Positions 1-10,086 of a DNA stretch of 64,000 bases are shown one piece after another. Position 1 is the first letter of the stretch. The number at the start of each line of letters is the position of its first letter. The DNA lies in the NCBI RefSeq assembly GCF_037038585.1, contig NC_092521.1, positions 150,254,605 to 150,318,604 on the forward strand, written 5' to 3'. The notes under the pieces were generated by a model. It was not told the DNA's origin, did not search any database, and saw only the letters and a program-made list of their open reading frames with translations. A program made the position numbers and the translations under genes. Source of the DNA: Patagioenas fasciata (lineage: Eukaryota > Chordata > Aves > Columbiformes > Columbidae).

Positions 1-1500
1 TGATGCACTAAAGAATACTGCATTACAGGCACTAAAAGCTACCGCTACCCCAACTTGTACCACTAAAAGCTGCAAGACAGTTTAAATACTACTGCCAAAC
101 TATTTTGAAGCCGAACAGCAATGAAAGGTTTAACATCTAATTCCCAGTGGAAGTCACAAACATTTCTTTACAGGCTGCTTTCTGATCCAGGTAGGTGTTC
201 TTAAAGTACTCCCACCAAATCAGAACTTTTAAAAGATAGTGGGGAGGTGATTCAGCACCCCTAGAATTCCACAGCCTACTGTGATAATGGCACACCTTGT
301 TTACATCCAGTTTCCTCCTTTTCTGGAGAAGAAATTTGAACCATAATGAATGCAATGACAGGCTCTTATTATATTCACATGGGAGCCCGAAGTGCAGCCC
401 CCGTTACAGAGAACATTTAAATAAACATATTTTCATAAATATGTATATTTATGGCTGTAAACCAGCCCTACCGGGACATACCCAAATGAAGCAAATAAGC
501 CATATCACTGCTGTCTGTCGCAAGAAGGAATGACTGTCACTGCCTTTTGCACACAGGAATGACTGACTTGGCTTAACAATCCAGTTCTAGAATAGGTTGT
601 ATAGCTATGAATTGCAGCTGGGGAGACACCCAGTTTCCTCAGAGGGTACATAGTAGAACCCACATTTCTCCTTTACAGGCCATGCTGTTTGCCTCAGGTG
701 GCTGCCAGCATGGTTCGATGGCATTTTCAGATCACATTAGTACTACTAATCTCAATGATGCATAGAGAACAGACATGAAAAAGCAATCCAGTGTTAGGCT
801 TAGCTAGAACCTCTTAAGAGCCTAAGACTGCTTTTTATCAGCCTAAAGCATATGTGAAGTTTTGAAAAAGTGTTATAGCTTTCTTTTTACACTGCACTGA
901 ACTGCAGATGAGTACAGTTAATTTGGGTAGAAGGACATGTTTATGTTATAGAAGGGATACAAAGATGATGCATGGACATATGAGACTAAATTATGTTTTC
1001 CTTTTTAAGACTACTGACAGCATAAGCAGGAAAGTTCTTAGCCATTATAACCAGCTACTTATGGCTGTATTTTAGTGGTGAAAAAGATTAATAATTGAAA
1101 AGGTCTTCTCATGTCTATCAATGGTTGTACCCACGTAGCTGTCATACTCTGCTGTCAACTTCTACTGCAGGAGTTAAGAAAAATCAAACACAAGGGATTT
1201 TGTGGTTTATGTTTCAAATGAAGATATATCTTTGTTGAAAACTTTAAATGCCTATTTAAATTACTAACAACACAATTCTGAGGAAAATAAAATATTTTAG
1301 AAGTTATTTAGAGACACTGGGAACAAAGAGAAACAAGAGAAGATGTAATTTAAGTATTTCAATAAGTAGCAGTAGAACAGGTGGACTTTCTGTAACTGAG
1401 ATGTTTGTGCATGGAGTAAGAATAGCACTGAGCAGTATTTTATAAAAGTTTTATAAAACTTTTTGAGTTGATTTTTTTAAGTTCTTAAATTTTAGAAAAT
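1..1500. other. Downstream flank of the minus-strand gene, no supported gene
   Basis: AT-rich sequence with only short chance frames on both strands. A weak splice-like context (CTTCTCCAG on the minus strand near 322) precedes a short frame but is not supported further. An A/C-rich low-complexity stretch lies just beyond, at 1527-1590. Confidence 0.4.
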
Positions 1501-1513
1501 ATTTTCAATGTAT

Positions 1514-1519
1514 TTTATT
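1514..1519 (-). terminator. Possible polyadenylation signal of the minus-strand gene
   Basis: AATAAA on the minus strand about 330 bases after the proposed stop codon, the first such signal downstream of it. The sequence between is non-coding apart from a donor-like GTAAGT at 1683-1678, which could instead mean that the transcript continues. Confidence 0.3.
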
Positions 1520-1526
1520 TAAAAAC

Positions 1527-1590
1527 AACCCACCCACCAAAACAAAACACCCGCCCCCCAAAACCCAAACAAACAAACAGAACAAAAAAG
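1527..1590 (+). repeat. A/C-rich low-complexity stretch
   Basis: About 60 bases almost purely A and C, with CCCACCCACC, ACACCCGCCCCCC and (AAAC)n-like units. It is simple sequence, lying in the inferred 3' UTR of the minus-strand gene. Confidence 0.7.
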
Positions 1591-1846
1591 GTAGCACAAC
1601 GATCAACTATTGGCCAGACTATCACTGATAAAAATTTGTGATGTTAATAGAGTACTAGAAATTATTTTAGTCAAAATACTTACCATAGCACAGGATAATC
1701 CCAAATAGCGTTCTGGTGCCTTTTCAACCTAATATTTCCTATAGAAATAATGGCACTAGAAATTCACTGTATTGAATGTGTTTAAATATTTCCTCATTTG
1801 TATAATGAGTATATGATCTTTTACAAAAACATAGCATTTTAGCCCT

Positions 1847-1987
1847 TCAATTTTTGTTTTTGTATTCCTGCAATTTTCTCTCCAGATCCTCAACTATGGA
1901 CTCTTCCTCATGCAGCTTGTTATGTAAAAGCTTCAAAAGCTTTTCTGGTGAACATTCTGTGTCTTCTCCATTTGTGTTGTAGTACTT
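1847..1987 (-). CDS. Candidate coiled-coil terminal exon of minus-strand gene
   Basis: On the minus strand, after the acceptor TTTCTTGTAATAG, an open frame runs 46 codons to a TGA at 1849-1847. It reads KYYNTNGEDTECSPEKL and then a clear amphipathic coiled coil (LLKLLHNKLHEEESIVEDLE, followed by RKLQEYKNKN). It lacks an ATG, as expected for an internal or terminal exon. Heptad-spaced leucines and alternating acid/base residues make chance unlikely. It enters in phase 0. The link to exons 1-3 is not proven, because at least one phase-changing exon between 7170 and 2634 is missing from the model or exon 3 uses its other donor. Confidence 0.5.
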   Translation of the reverse strand, partial: KYYNTNGEDTECSPEKLLKLLHNKLHEEESIVEDLERKLQEYKNKN

Positions 1988-2598
1988 CTATTACAAGAAA
2001 TGATTCTTCAGTGAGACTCTTGAATAAATCCCATAGCCCTTTTTGAAAGCTACAGAATATTTTTTTTGTAATTTGAACACATTATAATGCATGTTTCACA
2101 TTCAAGAGTCCTGTTCTAGTGTTGAAAATAAAGTTTTACTGTATCTGACATTTAAAATACTTAACCAAAAAGTGTGTTATATCTAAAACATAATCTATAA
2201 TACTAGAGAATTCAAATGTATGGCAAAGAAAAAGGAAATTTGAGAAAAAAATGCATACCCTGTATATTTTAAAACTTTCAAAGAATATAATGAAAATGTA
2301 TAAGAAATAAAATAAAACAAGGACAAAATACAGCATAAGTACAGAATAACAAAGTATTAAATCGTTAACTTTGCATTACTGGCATTTATTTTTGCATCTT
2401 CTTGATTACACAAGCAGTGTTTAAATTGCATTAAAGGATAAAAAAAGAGCATCTACAATGGGTGATTTACTTCTTACGCAGTCGAAAATAAAAATAAGAC
2501 TTTCATAGAAAAAAAAAAACACGTGCAGCCTCCCATTATACAGAAATGTCTCTCTGAGGTGATGAACTGCTGAGAGCTGACCATTAGGACACACTAAC

Positions 2599-2634
2599 CT
2601 CGAAAGAGTGCTTGAGATCGTCCTTAAGGAGTAC
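2599..2634 (-). CDS. Possible penultimate exon of minus-strand gene
   Basis: On the minus strand a TATCTAG acceptor-like site is followed by 36 bases reading VLLKDDLKHSFE in phase 0, then the good donor GAG/GTTAGT. This joins in frame to the terminal exon at 1987 and extends its coiled coil naturally. Just upstream in the same frame lies LEKLLELGI, interrupted by the TAG of the acceptor. The exon may therefore really begin at 2665 (acceptor TTGTCTAG) and carry an in-frame stop, or begin at 2634. The polypyrimidine tract of the shorter version is poor. Confidence 0.3.
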
Positions 2635-3543
2635 CTAGATACCCAGTTCAAGTAATTTTTCAAGGCTAGACAATTAAATATTGGTCAACTTCTTCAAAAT
2701 ATTACTATTAGCAGAAATTACTATCTCTTGTGTAATACGTTAACATTTGTAGTGCTCACTGAGGAAGTGGAAGAAGCAGAGTTCAGTTATTTCCCCAGAC
2801 ACTTTGTTCCGCTGTCTCAGAGCACGCGACCTACAAAGCGTTACACATGCCTGGGAAGGGGTGAATGTCTACCTGGTGGCTGAAGCTGGACCAGAAGAAT
2901 CCAAGAGTAATGCAAGATCTTCCAAATGAAAGCAAAGCAAAGGGAACCTGACTGGGCAATGCCCTGGTGAGAACACTGCTACTACTCACTCCATGGAACC
3001 CATATGCAATTTTACCATGGAGTGATAGCATGAGCTGCATCCTAAAAAAATACCTATTTTTCTACCTCGACTATCAGAAAGCAAGGACAGCACAGCTATG
3101 TCATAAACATGTCTTCATTCTTCATCAAGCATTATGGGAGACAAATGCCACTCTCTTCATATTTTTCAGAAGTGACAATTTCCCAAAAGGAGTGTTTCAC
3201 TACCTTATTTTAAAAGGGAACATAGTTTTTCTTCAACTAGTGTGTATAGTCTACAGTGCTCTTTTAAACAAACCCTCCTTGAAATCTCAGATTCATTGCT
3301 AAGAAGATTTCATAATTCTTAAGGAAAAAAAATACTTTATACTTGGGTTTGGAGTAGAAGTTCTTTCTTCAAGTGATGCGTTTACCTATCATTATGCAGG
3401 AATGATGAAGAACAAAAGTAAAAAATTAACATCTTTACTCTCTGTGAAGCATTAATAAATCTTGTATTTTCTTTCTTTACAGAAGCTACCCTTTCTTTCC
3501 CCCCTAAAGCCTAGCTTTTGCCTCCTAATCATCCACTTCAAGC

Positions 3544-3707
3544 TATGCAACATTCTTGAAATACGTATCATCTTCTGTCACTTGCTCAGTATTTTCAGCC
3601 TTCTGATCTTCTCTCACATCTTTTAAAAATTCCTCAGTCTCACAGTTCCTCATATCTTTCCCATGAACTTTTCTCCTTTGCTTTACATTCCTCTGTCCTA
3701 TTAGCTG
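3544..3707 (-). CDS. Possible alternative terminal exon of minus-strand gene
   Basis: On the minus strand the sequence after the acceptor GTGGATGTTTCAG reads about 54 very polar codons (from LIGQRNVKQRRKVHG to TEDDTYFKNVA) and ends in TAG. The charged, helix-forming composition (KDVREDQKAENTEQ) is unlike the usual noise in AT-rich DNA. No good internal donor is seen, so if real it would be an alternative 3'-terminal exon entered in phase 0. It could equally be a chance frame. Confidence 0.22.
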
Positions 3708-5696
3708 AAACATCCACATGGTTAAAGGTGGTTTGGACTCATTCATAAGTGCACCTGTTCTCCCATCCCTTCACATGCCTAGAAGATCATTCATTCTGTA
3801 AAACAAGAAAAAAACAACAAAAAGAGATCTTTTCTCCTTTCAGGATACTAGATGATTTTCTATATACTGAATCACAGAGTAGATGCTGCTAATATACTGT
3901 ACACACTTCCCACTACATATCTGCACTTGACTGCACTATGTATATATAACAGTAGAATAATTATAGATAAATATTTGTACCTACTACCTGTCACAACTAT
4001 CCACATAAACATAAGTGGTTTATTGTCTTTTCTTTCTTTTTTTTTTTTTTTTTTTAATACTGACTGTGTTTGTCAAGAACTACAAACTTGCATGTACTCC
4101 ATTGTATGCGAGGGAAGGAAAATAAAATCTAAATTCCGTCTTTTCAAATCGGGATTATTCTCACTGTTCCAATTCCATCCCGGTAGGCCCGTAGGCAGTT
4201 TGTGGCACAGTCCCTAGAGGGCAGCAGAAAGCCACCGGCAGTGCCCACGGTTGGTCACCGCGCTCTATTCAGCTGCGAGGGAGCTCAATTACCAAATCTA
4301 TTCAAGGCATTTTCATTTATTATTGAACCAAACAGCATTTTACGCAATAACTATATTTCTGCCTTCTAACTGACCCAATCACAGACTGTGAATTAGAGCA
4401 AGTTCACCTCCATTTGCTGTGGATCGGTCATCCCTTCGATTGGACTTCTTTTGACTAACCTCAATAACATGGAAAAGTAAGCACTGCCTGCACGTTTGGC
4501 TCTAACCCTACACTGCTTAAGTACTTTGTAGTCAATTGTTTTTCACTAGTCAAGAAACTAAAAACTCTGCAATTTTTGCTTTCTTCCACTGGTAGCTACT
4601 GAGGTAACTCATTCATGTTGTAGTAACTGATATTACACACCTAAAACTGTACTCGAGTATGCTCGACTGCATACGGGGAAAAAACAATACTTGTAATAAC
4701 AATTAAATTTTTATGTGTTGGTTTTTTTTTTTCTATTCAATATAGTATAAATGCTTAGTCTTCATGAAAAACTCAAATACACGCTTCTCCAGGTTTGAAG
4801 GGCAAAGCTATTCTCTATAATTACATTATGACATATTAATACTCAGACCAGCAATCTATTACAAAACCAAACCAAACAACATTTATGTATTCTTCACTTT
4901 CATTTAGGAAAATTAAATGCTATCTAAGCTCTTGAACTTAAAAAAATAGTAAGCTCATGTTCCTTTTCTATCACTTTTTTTTTTCTGCGATGACTTTTCT
5001 TCTTTTTTTTTAATATTCATACCAGAAGCTTTATGCATGTTTCTCCCTTGTAGTGAGGGCTCACTAGTTGCTACATGATTGCCTAGGAGTGTTAATGCTG
5101 GCATGGGCTGTGATTTACCACCTAAAGATCACTGACTCCATATTTTCAAAGAAATACATGGTGAAAGAACTGTAAATAATTTATACACACAGGAAGTGTG
5201 CTACATTTCTTGCCTATTAATATATTGTTATAAAGTATTTTACTAGAAATAACCACACTACAATTTAAGTTTTCCTAGATGTTGTTAATATGCCAAATAC
5301 AATATAATCCATGCTCTGTTAATTGCAAATTTGCAAGACACCTTAGCAGTCACTTTTCAATCTATATTAGGCTTTTTCTTTATTTCCTTATTTTCAATAC
5401 TTCTGTGGATTACTTTTCATTAAGTAAAATATTGTATCACTCTGCACAAAGAGGGTATATAAATGAGAAGTGGCATCTAGTGAAGATAACACATAAGTGG
5501 ATAAGAATTTTCCTCTTTACCCATTTATGTAAAAACTCAAGGTCTGTCAATCTATCATTTATATGTTTACAAAGATTTTAAGCCTGCTCTTATTTTTTTT
5601 TTCATATTATACTTGAATTACACTTTTGTAAATGAACAAATCTTGCTGGAGAGAGTGAATGAGATAAAAATAAAAATCTTATTTATTTTTACATAC

Positions 5697-5729
5697 AACG
5701 TACTGTTCAGGATGGCTAAATTCATCCAC
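5697..5729 (-). CDS. Possible 33-nt microexon of minus-strand gene
   Basis: On the minus strand the acceptor GCTTGTGTTCAG is followed by 33 bases reading VDEFSHPEQYV in phase 0, then the donor GTT/GTATGT. Its length is a multiple of three, so it could be skipped without breaking the frame. It is too short to test by composition, and chance occurrence is quite possible. Confidence 0.15.
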
Positions 5730-5879
5730 CTGAACACAAGCATCTAATGCATTTCTATGCTCTTTGGTCTGCAACGCTCACTGGGACATGGGGCTCTACA
5801 TCTGTCAGAGCTCATGGTGTCATGTTCATGCTTTGGACATCTCAGGCTGTCAGCAGGAGTTTCCATACGCAGAGTAAAC

Positions 5880-5895
5880 CACCTAAATTTAGGTG
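5880..5895. repeat. Perfect 16-bp palindrome
   Basis: CACCTAAATTTAGGTG equals its own reverse complement. It lies in a stretch (about 5740-6200) that is richer in GC than its surroundings and contains a further CACCTAAAT copy near 6180, so it may belong to an unrecognised old interspersed repeat. Confidence 0.6.
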
Positions 5896-6849
5896 TCGAC
5901 ATAAAAACTAGGTAAGTTTCTGTTACAGGCAATGAAGTCAATGAAACCTGACTCAGTTGCTCATGCCCACATGGTTTAGTGTCAGAAGAAATGAGGCACG
6001 GAAGACACCTTACACAGGGCTTGCAGACACGACATGGGGCCAAAGGCAATCTGTCCCTTTCCGAAATCAGAGCCAGGGGCCAAGCAGCACATCTGGAGAC
6101 ATCTCCACTGACTAGAGACAGATGTGCACTGACTAGATGGGCAGCTTAGATGCCTTGCTCAAAGACACCCTCGTGAGACACCTAAATGTATATTTATTTC
6201 TTAATCTGTGAGTTGATTCTCACCCCAAATAACAAATTTAGCTGCTAAATAAAGTATTAGGGAGCCCTCTATAACGAAAAGAAGAAATATTTCACCACAA
6301 TGTTCTCTAATGAAACTAAAAATTACATAAATAAAACTCTAATTACTTCTGCAGAACTAAGCATAAATTACAAAAATGTGCCCAAATGAACATATATTGC
6401 CATGTCAGAAGTATCAATGACATCTTTGTCACATTTATTCTAAGTACCGTCCCATTGCATCACTCCTGTGGATGATAAAAATTTAAAACCGACATTAACA
6501 AAACTGGAACTCATGAAATGGAAGATCTGAATATACAATATTAAACATACATTTCAGTAGTCCCAGGCAAGGAAAGCATAATGAGAACTGACCCTCAACA
6601 TAAATGTATTTTGTATCCAGATGCACAAAGTGTTCTCTGTTAAACTAAAAACTCCCCTCCCCAGACCTTCGGTATTGTGTATTTTAAAGATATTTGGATT
6701 CAGTATTTGACAAGCAGAGAATATTTGTGCAAGAAAGATATTTAGCTTTCTCAAAAAATAACTAACTTAGGAACACTCGAGTATCTGCCAGATGGGAACT
6801 AGTCAGATTCTGCAAAGGAGACTCACACATATTTATTCAGTACACATAC

Positions 6850-6906
6850 CAAAATGTAAACCTGGAAAGTGGTCAAAAACTTGTTTATAAACCCTAATTC
6901 AACACT
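6850..6906 (-). CDS. Possible small exon of minus-strand gene
   Basis: On the minus strand a pyrimidine-rich tract ending ATTTACAG is followed by 57 open bases in phase 0 (SVELGFINKFLTTFQVYIL) and the donor TTG/GTATGT. Only one of three frames is open. It would join exon 3 only if the alternative phase-0 donor of exon 3 were used. The evidence is splice-site quality and openness alone. Confidence 0.2.
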
Positions 6907-7169
6907 CTGTAAATTATTTTATGGTAAAAAGAATAAAAATATCTGCATTTTACAAAAAGTGACAGAGGAATTGTTAAAGGAAATGCATTCTGCTTGCCAC
7001 TGGCTCAGATGAGCAAAATACTCTTAAGTCTTTCAGGGATGAGAGGAAGAATGAGATATTGCTTCTAAAAATAGTACCAAAAGCATTTAATTTTAGTATT
7101 TGTCTAGACACACACACCATGTAAGAATCAAAAAGAAAAGTTTGTGGTTTTTTTCTCTAGGAAATTAAC

Positions 7170-7326
7170 CTTTTTGAGCACATAACTGTTTGATATCCTG
7201 AAGCACCTTCCTTTGTAATTTGTAATACAGTGAAGGGACAGACAGAAACACCTCATTTTGATGGAAAGGATCTTCCTCTGCAGGTCTCGAGGGGCACACA
7301 TCTTTCATCAGCAATGGCTGAGGCAT
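7170..7326 (-). CDS. Candidate exon 3 of minus-strand gene
   Basis: On the minus strand the acceptor TCTGCTTAACACAG is followed by a 157-base open exon that reads from MPQPLLMKDVCPSRP to VLQDIKQLCAQK. It starts in phase 0, matching the end of the microexon, and ends in phase 1 at AAAAAG/GTTAAT, a rather weak donor. The composition (PAEEDPFHQNE, then SLYYKLQRKVLQDIKQ, an amphipathic helix) looks like real protein and unlike the surrounding AT-rich noise. No family is recognised with confidence. The GTTAAT donor is the weakest point of the model, and an alternative donor (AAG/GTGCTT) lies 33 bases earlier and would leave phase 0. Confidence 0.5.
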
Positions 7327-8764
7327 CTGTGTTAAGCAGACTGCACTGTGCCTCCTCATGGACTGCACGCTCCCAAGTCTAAGCATTACATTTCAGTGAG
7401 ACGCTGCTTAAGAGACACATACAATTGTGCAAGAGTAGACAACACAGTTTGTATCTTCTTTCTGATTTGCTTTTGTATGTGATTTGCGGAAGCACTGCGC
7501 TGTTTTATTTAATCTCTTTCATCAGTTGTATGTGCTCTCCTTAGCTGTACTCGTAACTGACATCAAGCAGGTATTAAGGGAGCTGACAGGCCCACATTTA
7601 TTTCCAGACTCTCTCCCATTAGATAAATTTAAGCTTTCAGAATTTTCACTTACATTTATATATATATTTTTTTTTTTACATTAAACAATGTTAATCCCTA
7701 GATAATTTTCCCTGATTCAGATAGCCAAGTAATCCAGCCTCTAATTCCAGTCTCTAATTCATCTATCAATACTTGTATATTTTCCTATTTTGAAAATGGA
7801 AATTTCTACAATTTAACTGAAATAGGCACATGAAGACAAAAGCCAGAACTAATTTCTTAAGAATTTGACAAAACAGAGATGAGAGTGACAAAACAATCCA
7901 TTCTACACCATGAGGAAGACTGTTACGATACTTCCCTAATTTACCTTGATTAAAGTTTGTGTAGTAATAACTAGCTCCTTTAATTCTGGTATTTATTTGA
8001 TATCTGTTTGTGTAGTATCATCTGTGCTTTCATATCCTATTTTTAAGTTATCTGAAATGCAAGGCCTGCGAAACCAGACAGAATTGAAAAAAAACCACTT
8101 GCAATATTACAGCATGTGTATTAATCAAGTTAATCAATCTTCTGTTACTAAAGAAAATTCAGAGGCAAAGTGCCTATTTTTTTTTAATCATTTCACTTGT
8201 CTGACTTTTTTCAGATAGAGAATTTAAAAGAGCACAACAAACACATTAATAATTTGCTTCTATGTTTGTTCCATGAAGACAATATTTTTAATTTAAACAA
8301 AAAATAACAAAAACTTAAACGACATTAAACATTATGCTAAAGAACATAGAAGAAAATGCTAAAGAACAGGACGTGTTCTGTCAGTAAATAGATTGTTTTC
8401 AGTGTTCTGTAGAGAAACATATTAGTCCAGAAGTGCTGGACTGTAGATTCAGTTAGGAATCTACATTTTAGGAATCTAGATTTTCTGTCTGATAAATTTG
8501 ATTATTTTGATACTACTAACACAGTCTAAAAGACACTAAACATTGTTACATTTCTAATAAAAAAAATAAAGCATTGGACTGTAGAAATGTATTTTGACTC
8601 TGACAAAATTCCTTTCTGTTAGAAATGGATGTTGACAGAAAATTCTTGCCCAGGTCTACCTAATTAACTGGGAAATAAATAGGTTTAAAATCTTAATAGC
8701 ATTCAATCAGAGGTGTTCTGAAGACCTCTTTATTCTGTGAATATTAAGATATATTCCAAGCATT

Positions 8765-9372
8765 CACAGTCCAGAAGGCCAATTGTATCCTGGGCTGCAT
8801 CAAAAGGAGCGTGGCCAGCAGGTCAAGGGAGGTGGTTCTGCCCCTCTGCTCTGCTCTGGTGAGACCCCACCTGGAGTCCTGTGTCCAGCCCTGGAGCCCT
8901 CAGCACAGGAAAGACATGGACCTGTTGGAGAGGGGCCATGAAAATGGTCAGAGGGCTGGAACAGCTCTCCTGTGAGGACAGGCTGAGAGAGTTGGGGTTG
9001 TTCAGCCTGAAGAAGAGAAGGCTCCAGGGAGACCTTATTGCCACATTTCGGTACTTAAAAGGGGCCTGTGAGAAAGATGGGGACAGACTTTTTACAAGGG
9101 TATGTTATGACAGCACAAGGGGTAATGGTTTTAAACTGAAAGAAGGTAGTTTGAGATTGGATATAAGGAAAAATGAATCCGCAATGAGGGTGGTGAGGCA
9201 CTGGAACCCGTTGCCCAGAGAGGTGGTAGGTGCCCCATCCCTGGAAACATTCCAGGCCAGGCTGGATGGGGCTCTGAGCAACCTGACCTAGTTGAAGATG
9301 TCCCTGCTCATTACAGGTGGTTGGACTAAAGGACCTTTAAAGGTCATTAACCCAAAGCATTCTATGAATCTA
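8765..9372 (+). mobile_element. CR1 LINE, 5'-truncated 3' end with ORF2 C-terminus
   Basis: About 600 bases matching the 3' end of an avian CR1 retroposon: GGCTGCATCAAAAGGAGCG, then the ORF2 C-terminal coding part (LSCEDRLRELGLFSLKKRRL, then LRLDIRKNESAMRVVRHWNP), ending near the typical GGTCATT-TTCTATGAATCTAT tail. The 8881-9291 frame is still open for 136 codons, so the copy is fairly young. As in nearly all CR1 copies it is 5'-truncated and lacks the reverse-transcriptase catalytic part. It lies within the second intron of the proposed minus-strand gene, in antisense orientation. Confidence 0.93.
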
Positions 9373-9626
9373 TACTATTCCCTATCAAATGATCAGGAAG
9401 CTGTATTATCATTTCCAAACAGTTCTGTGCAATAGGAGATGTGAAATTCCTCAGCGATGCAGTTGTGACCCCAGCTGTAAGGTTGTCCTGTAAGGTGCAC
9501 AGCACAGCCCAGAAGTCTGAGTTACTATGGGCTATGTAAACTTCAATATAGTGCACAAGTAGATTGCTTTCAATAGAAAGTACAAATAGATTCTTCCAAA
9601 ACTGAGAGAAGCATGTAACCACTTAC

Positions 9627-9655
9627 AGTCTGATCCCTGTCAGTGGCTGGAACGG
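9627..9655 (-). CDS. Candidate 29-nt microexon (exon 2) of minus-strand gene
   Basis: On the minus strand a very strong acceptor (a pyrimidine-rich tract ending TTTTTTGCAG) is followed by 29 bases and a consensus donor (ACT/GTAAGT). Taking phase 1 from exon 1 it reads A-V-P-A-T-D-R-D-Q-T with no stop and ends in phase 0, which is what the next candidate exon needs. The near-perfect splice sites on both sides and the phase agreement are the evidence. The translation is too short to place in a family. Confidence 0.45.
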
Positions 9656-9904
9656 CTGCAAAAAACCCAGGAAAAACAGGTATTTAGATGAAAGCTCATG
9701 GTATGATCACTCCAGGAAAAAAGAGCAAAATTTAGGACGTGTCCTGTGTCACGGTCCAAAGCACCGTGAAACGGAGTCGTATGAACACCGCCGCTGTCAC
9801 TTGAGACCGAGTGGGAACCGCGCTCGGCCCTGCCGGGATGTCGGCAGGACACCGCTGCACCCACACGACCTCGGGCTCACACCGAACCCGCCACCGCCCC
9901 TCAC

Positions 9905-10022
9905 CGGTGCTCGGGCTCCGGCTCCTCCAGGCACACGGCAGCCCCAGCAGCTCCAGCGTCTCCAGGGCCAGGCGGCGGGCCCAGTGCCGCGGGCCGGCAG
10001 CCCCTGCCGGCCGGGCGCTCAT
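9905..10022 (-). CDS. Candidate exon 1 of minus-strand gene (possible C10orf67-like)
   Basis: On the minus strand an ATG at 10022 sits in a good start context (GCCATGAGC). It opens a 39-codon stretch, beginning MSARPAGAAGPRHW, that is rich in Arg, Ala and Leu and has no acidic residue until ETLELL. That could be a mitochondrial-type presequence. The exon ends in the strong splice donor ACCG/GTGAGG at 9905/9904, leaving reading phase 1. An out-of-frame ATG at 10080 starts an overlapping frame that stops at 9901. No protein family is recognised from this exon alone. The C10orf67 suggestion comes from the head-to-head position with OTUD1 in human. The call would fall if transcripts did not start in this island. 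Confidence 0.5.
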
Positions 10023-10072
10023 GGCCAGCGGGGCAGACCCGCCCGCCGCCGCCGCTGCGGGACGCCGTCCGC

Positions 10073-10086
10073 GGAACCATGGCAAC
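10073..10086 (+). promoter_or_regulatory. RFX-type X-box-like motif
   Basis: GGAACCATGGCAAC matches the X-box consensus GTNRCC-NN-RGYAAC except at the second base. Its right half GGCAAC is perfect. It lies about 50 bases upstream of the proposed minus-strand start codon, next to the ETS pair. RFX factors drive ciliary genes through such sites. Functional use is an inference. Confidence 0.35.

Noticed and set aside
1684-1740. Small minus-strand exon-like segment with a GTAAGT donor
   Set aside because: It lies beyond the stop of the better terminal exon and reads only about 19 codons. It is kept only as a hint that the transcript might continue.
4641-4672. 26-nt minus-strand segment after an excellent TTTTTTCCCCGTATGCAG acceptor
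   Set aside because: In the phase delivered by exon 3 it ends directly in TAG, and the remaining phases have no partner exon. The acceptor may be chance.
9362-9602. 86-codon minus-strand frame after a CTTCTCTCAG acceptor
   Set aside because: The intron separating it from the microexon would be only about 25 bases, too short to splice, and no good donor follows.
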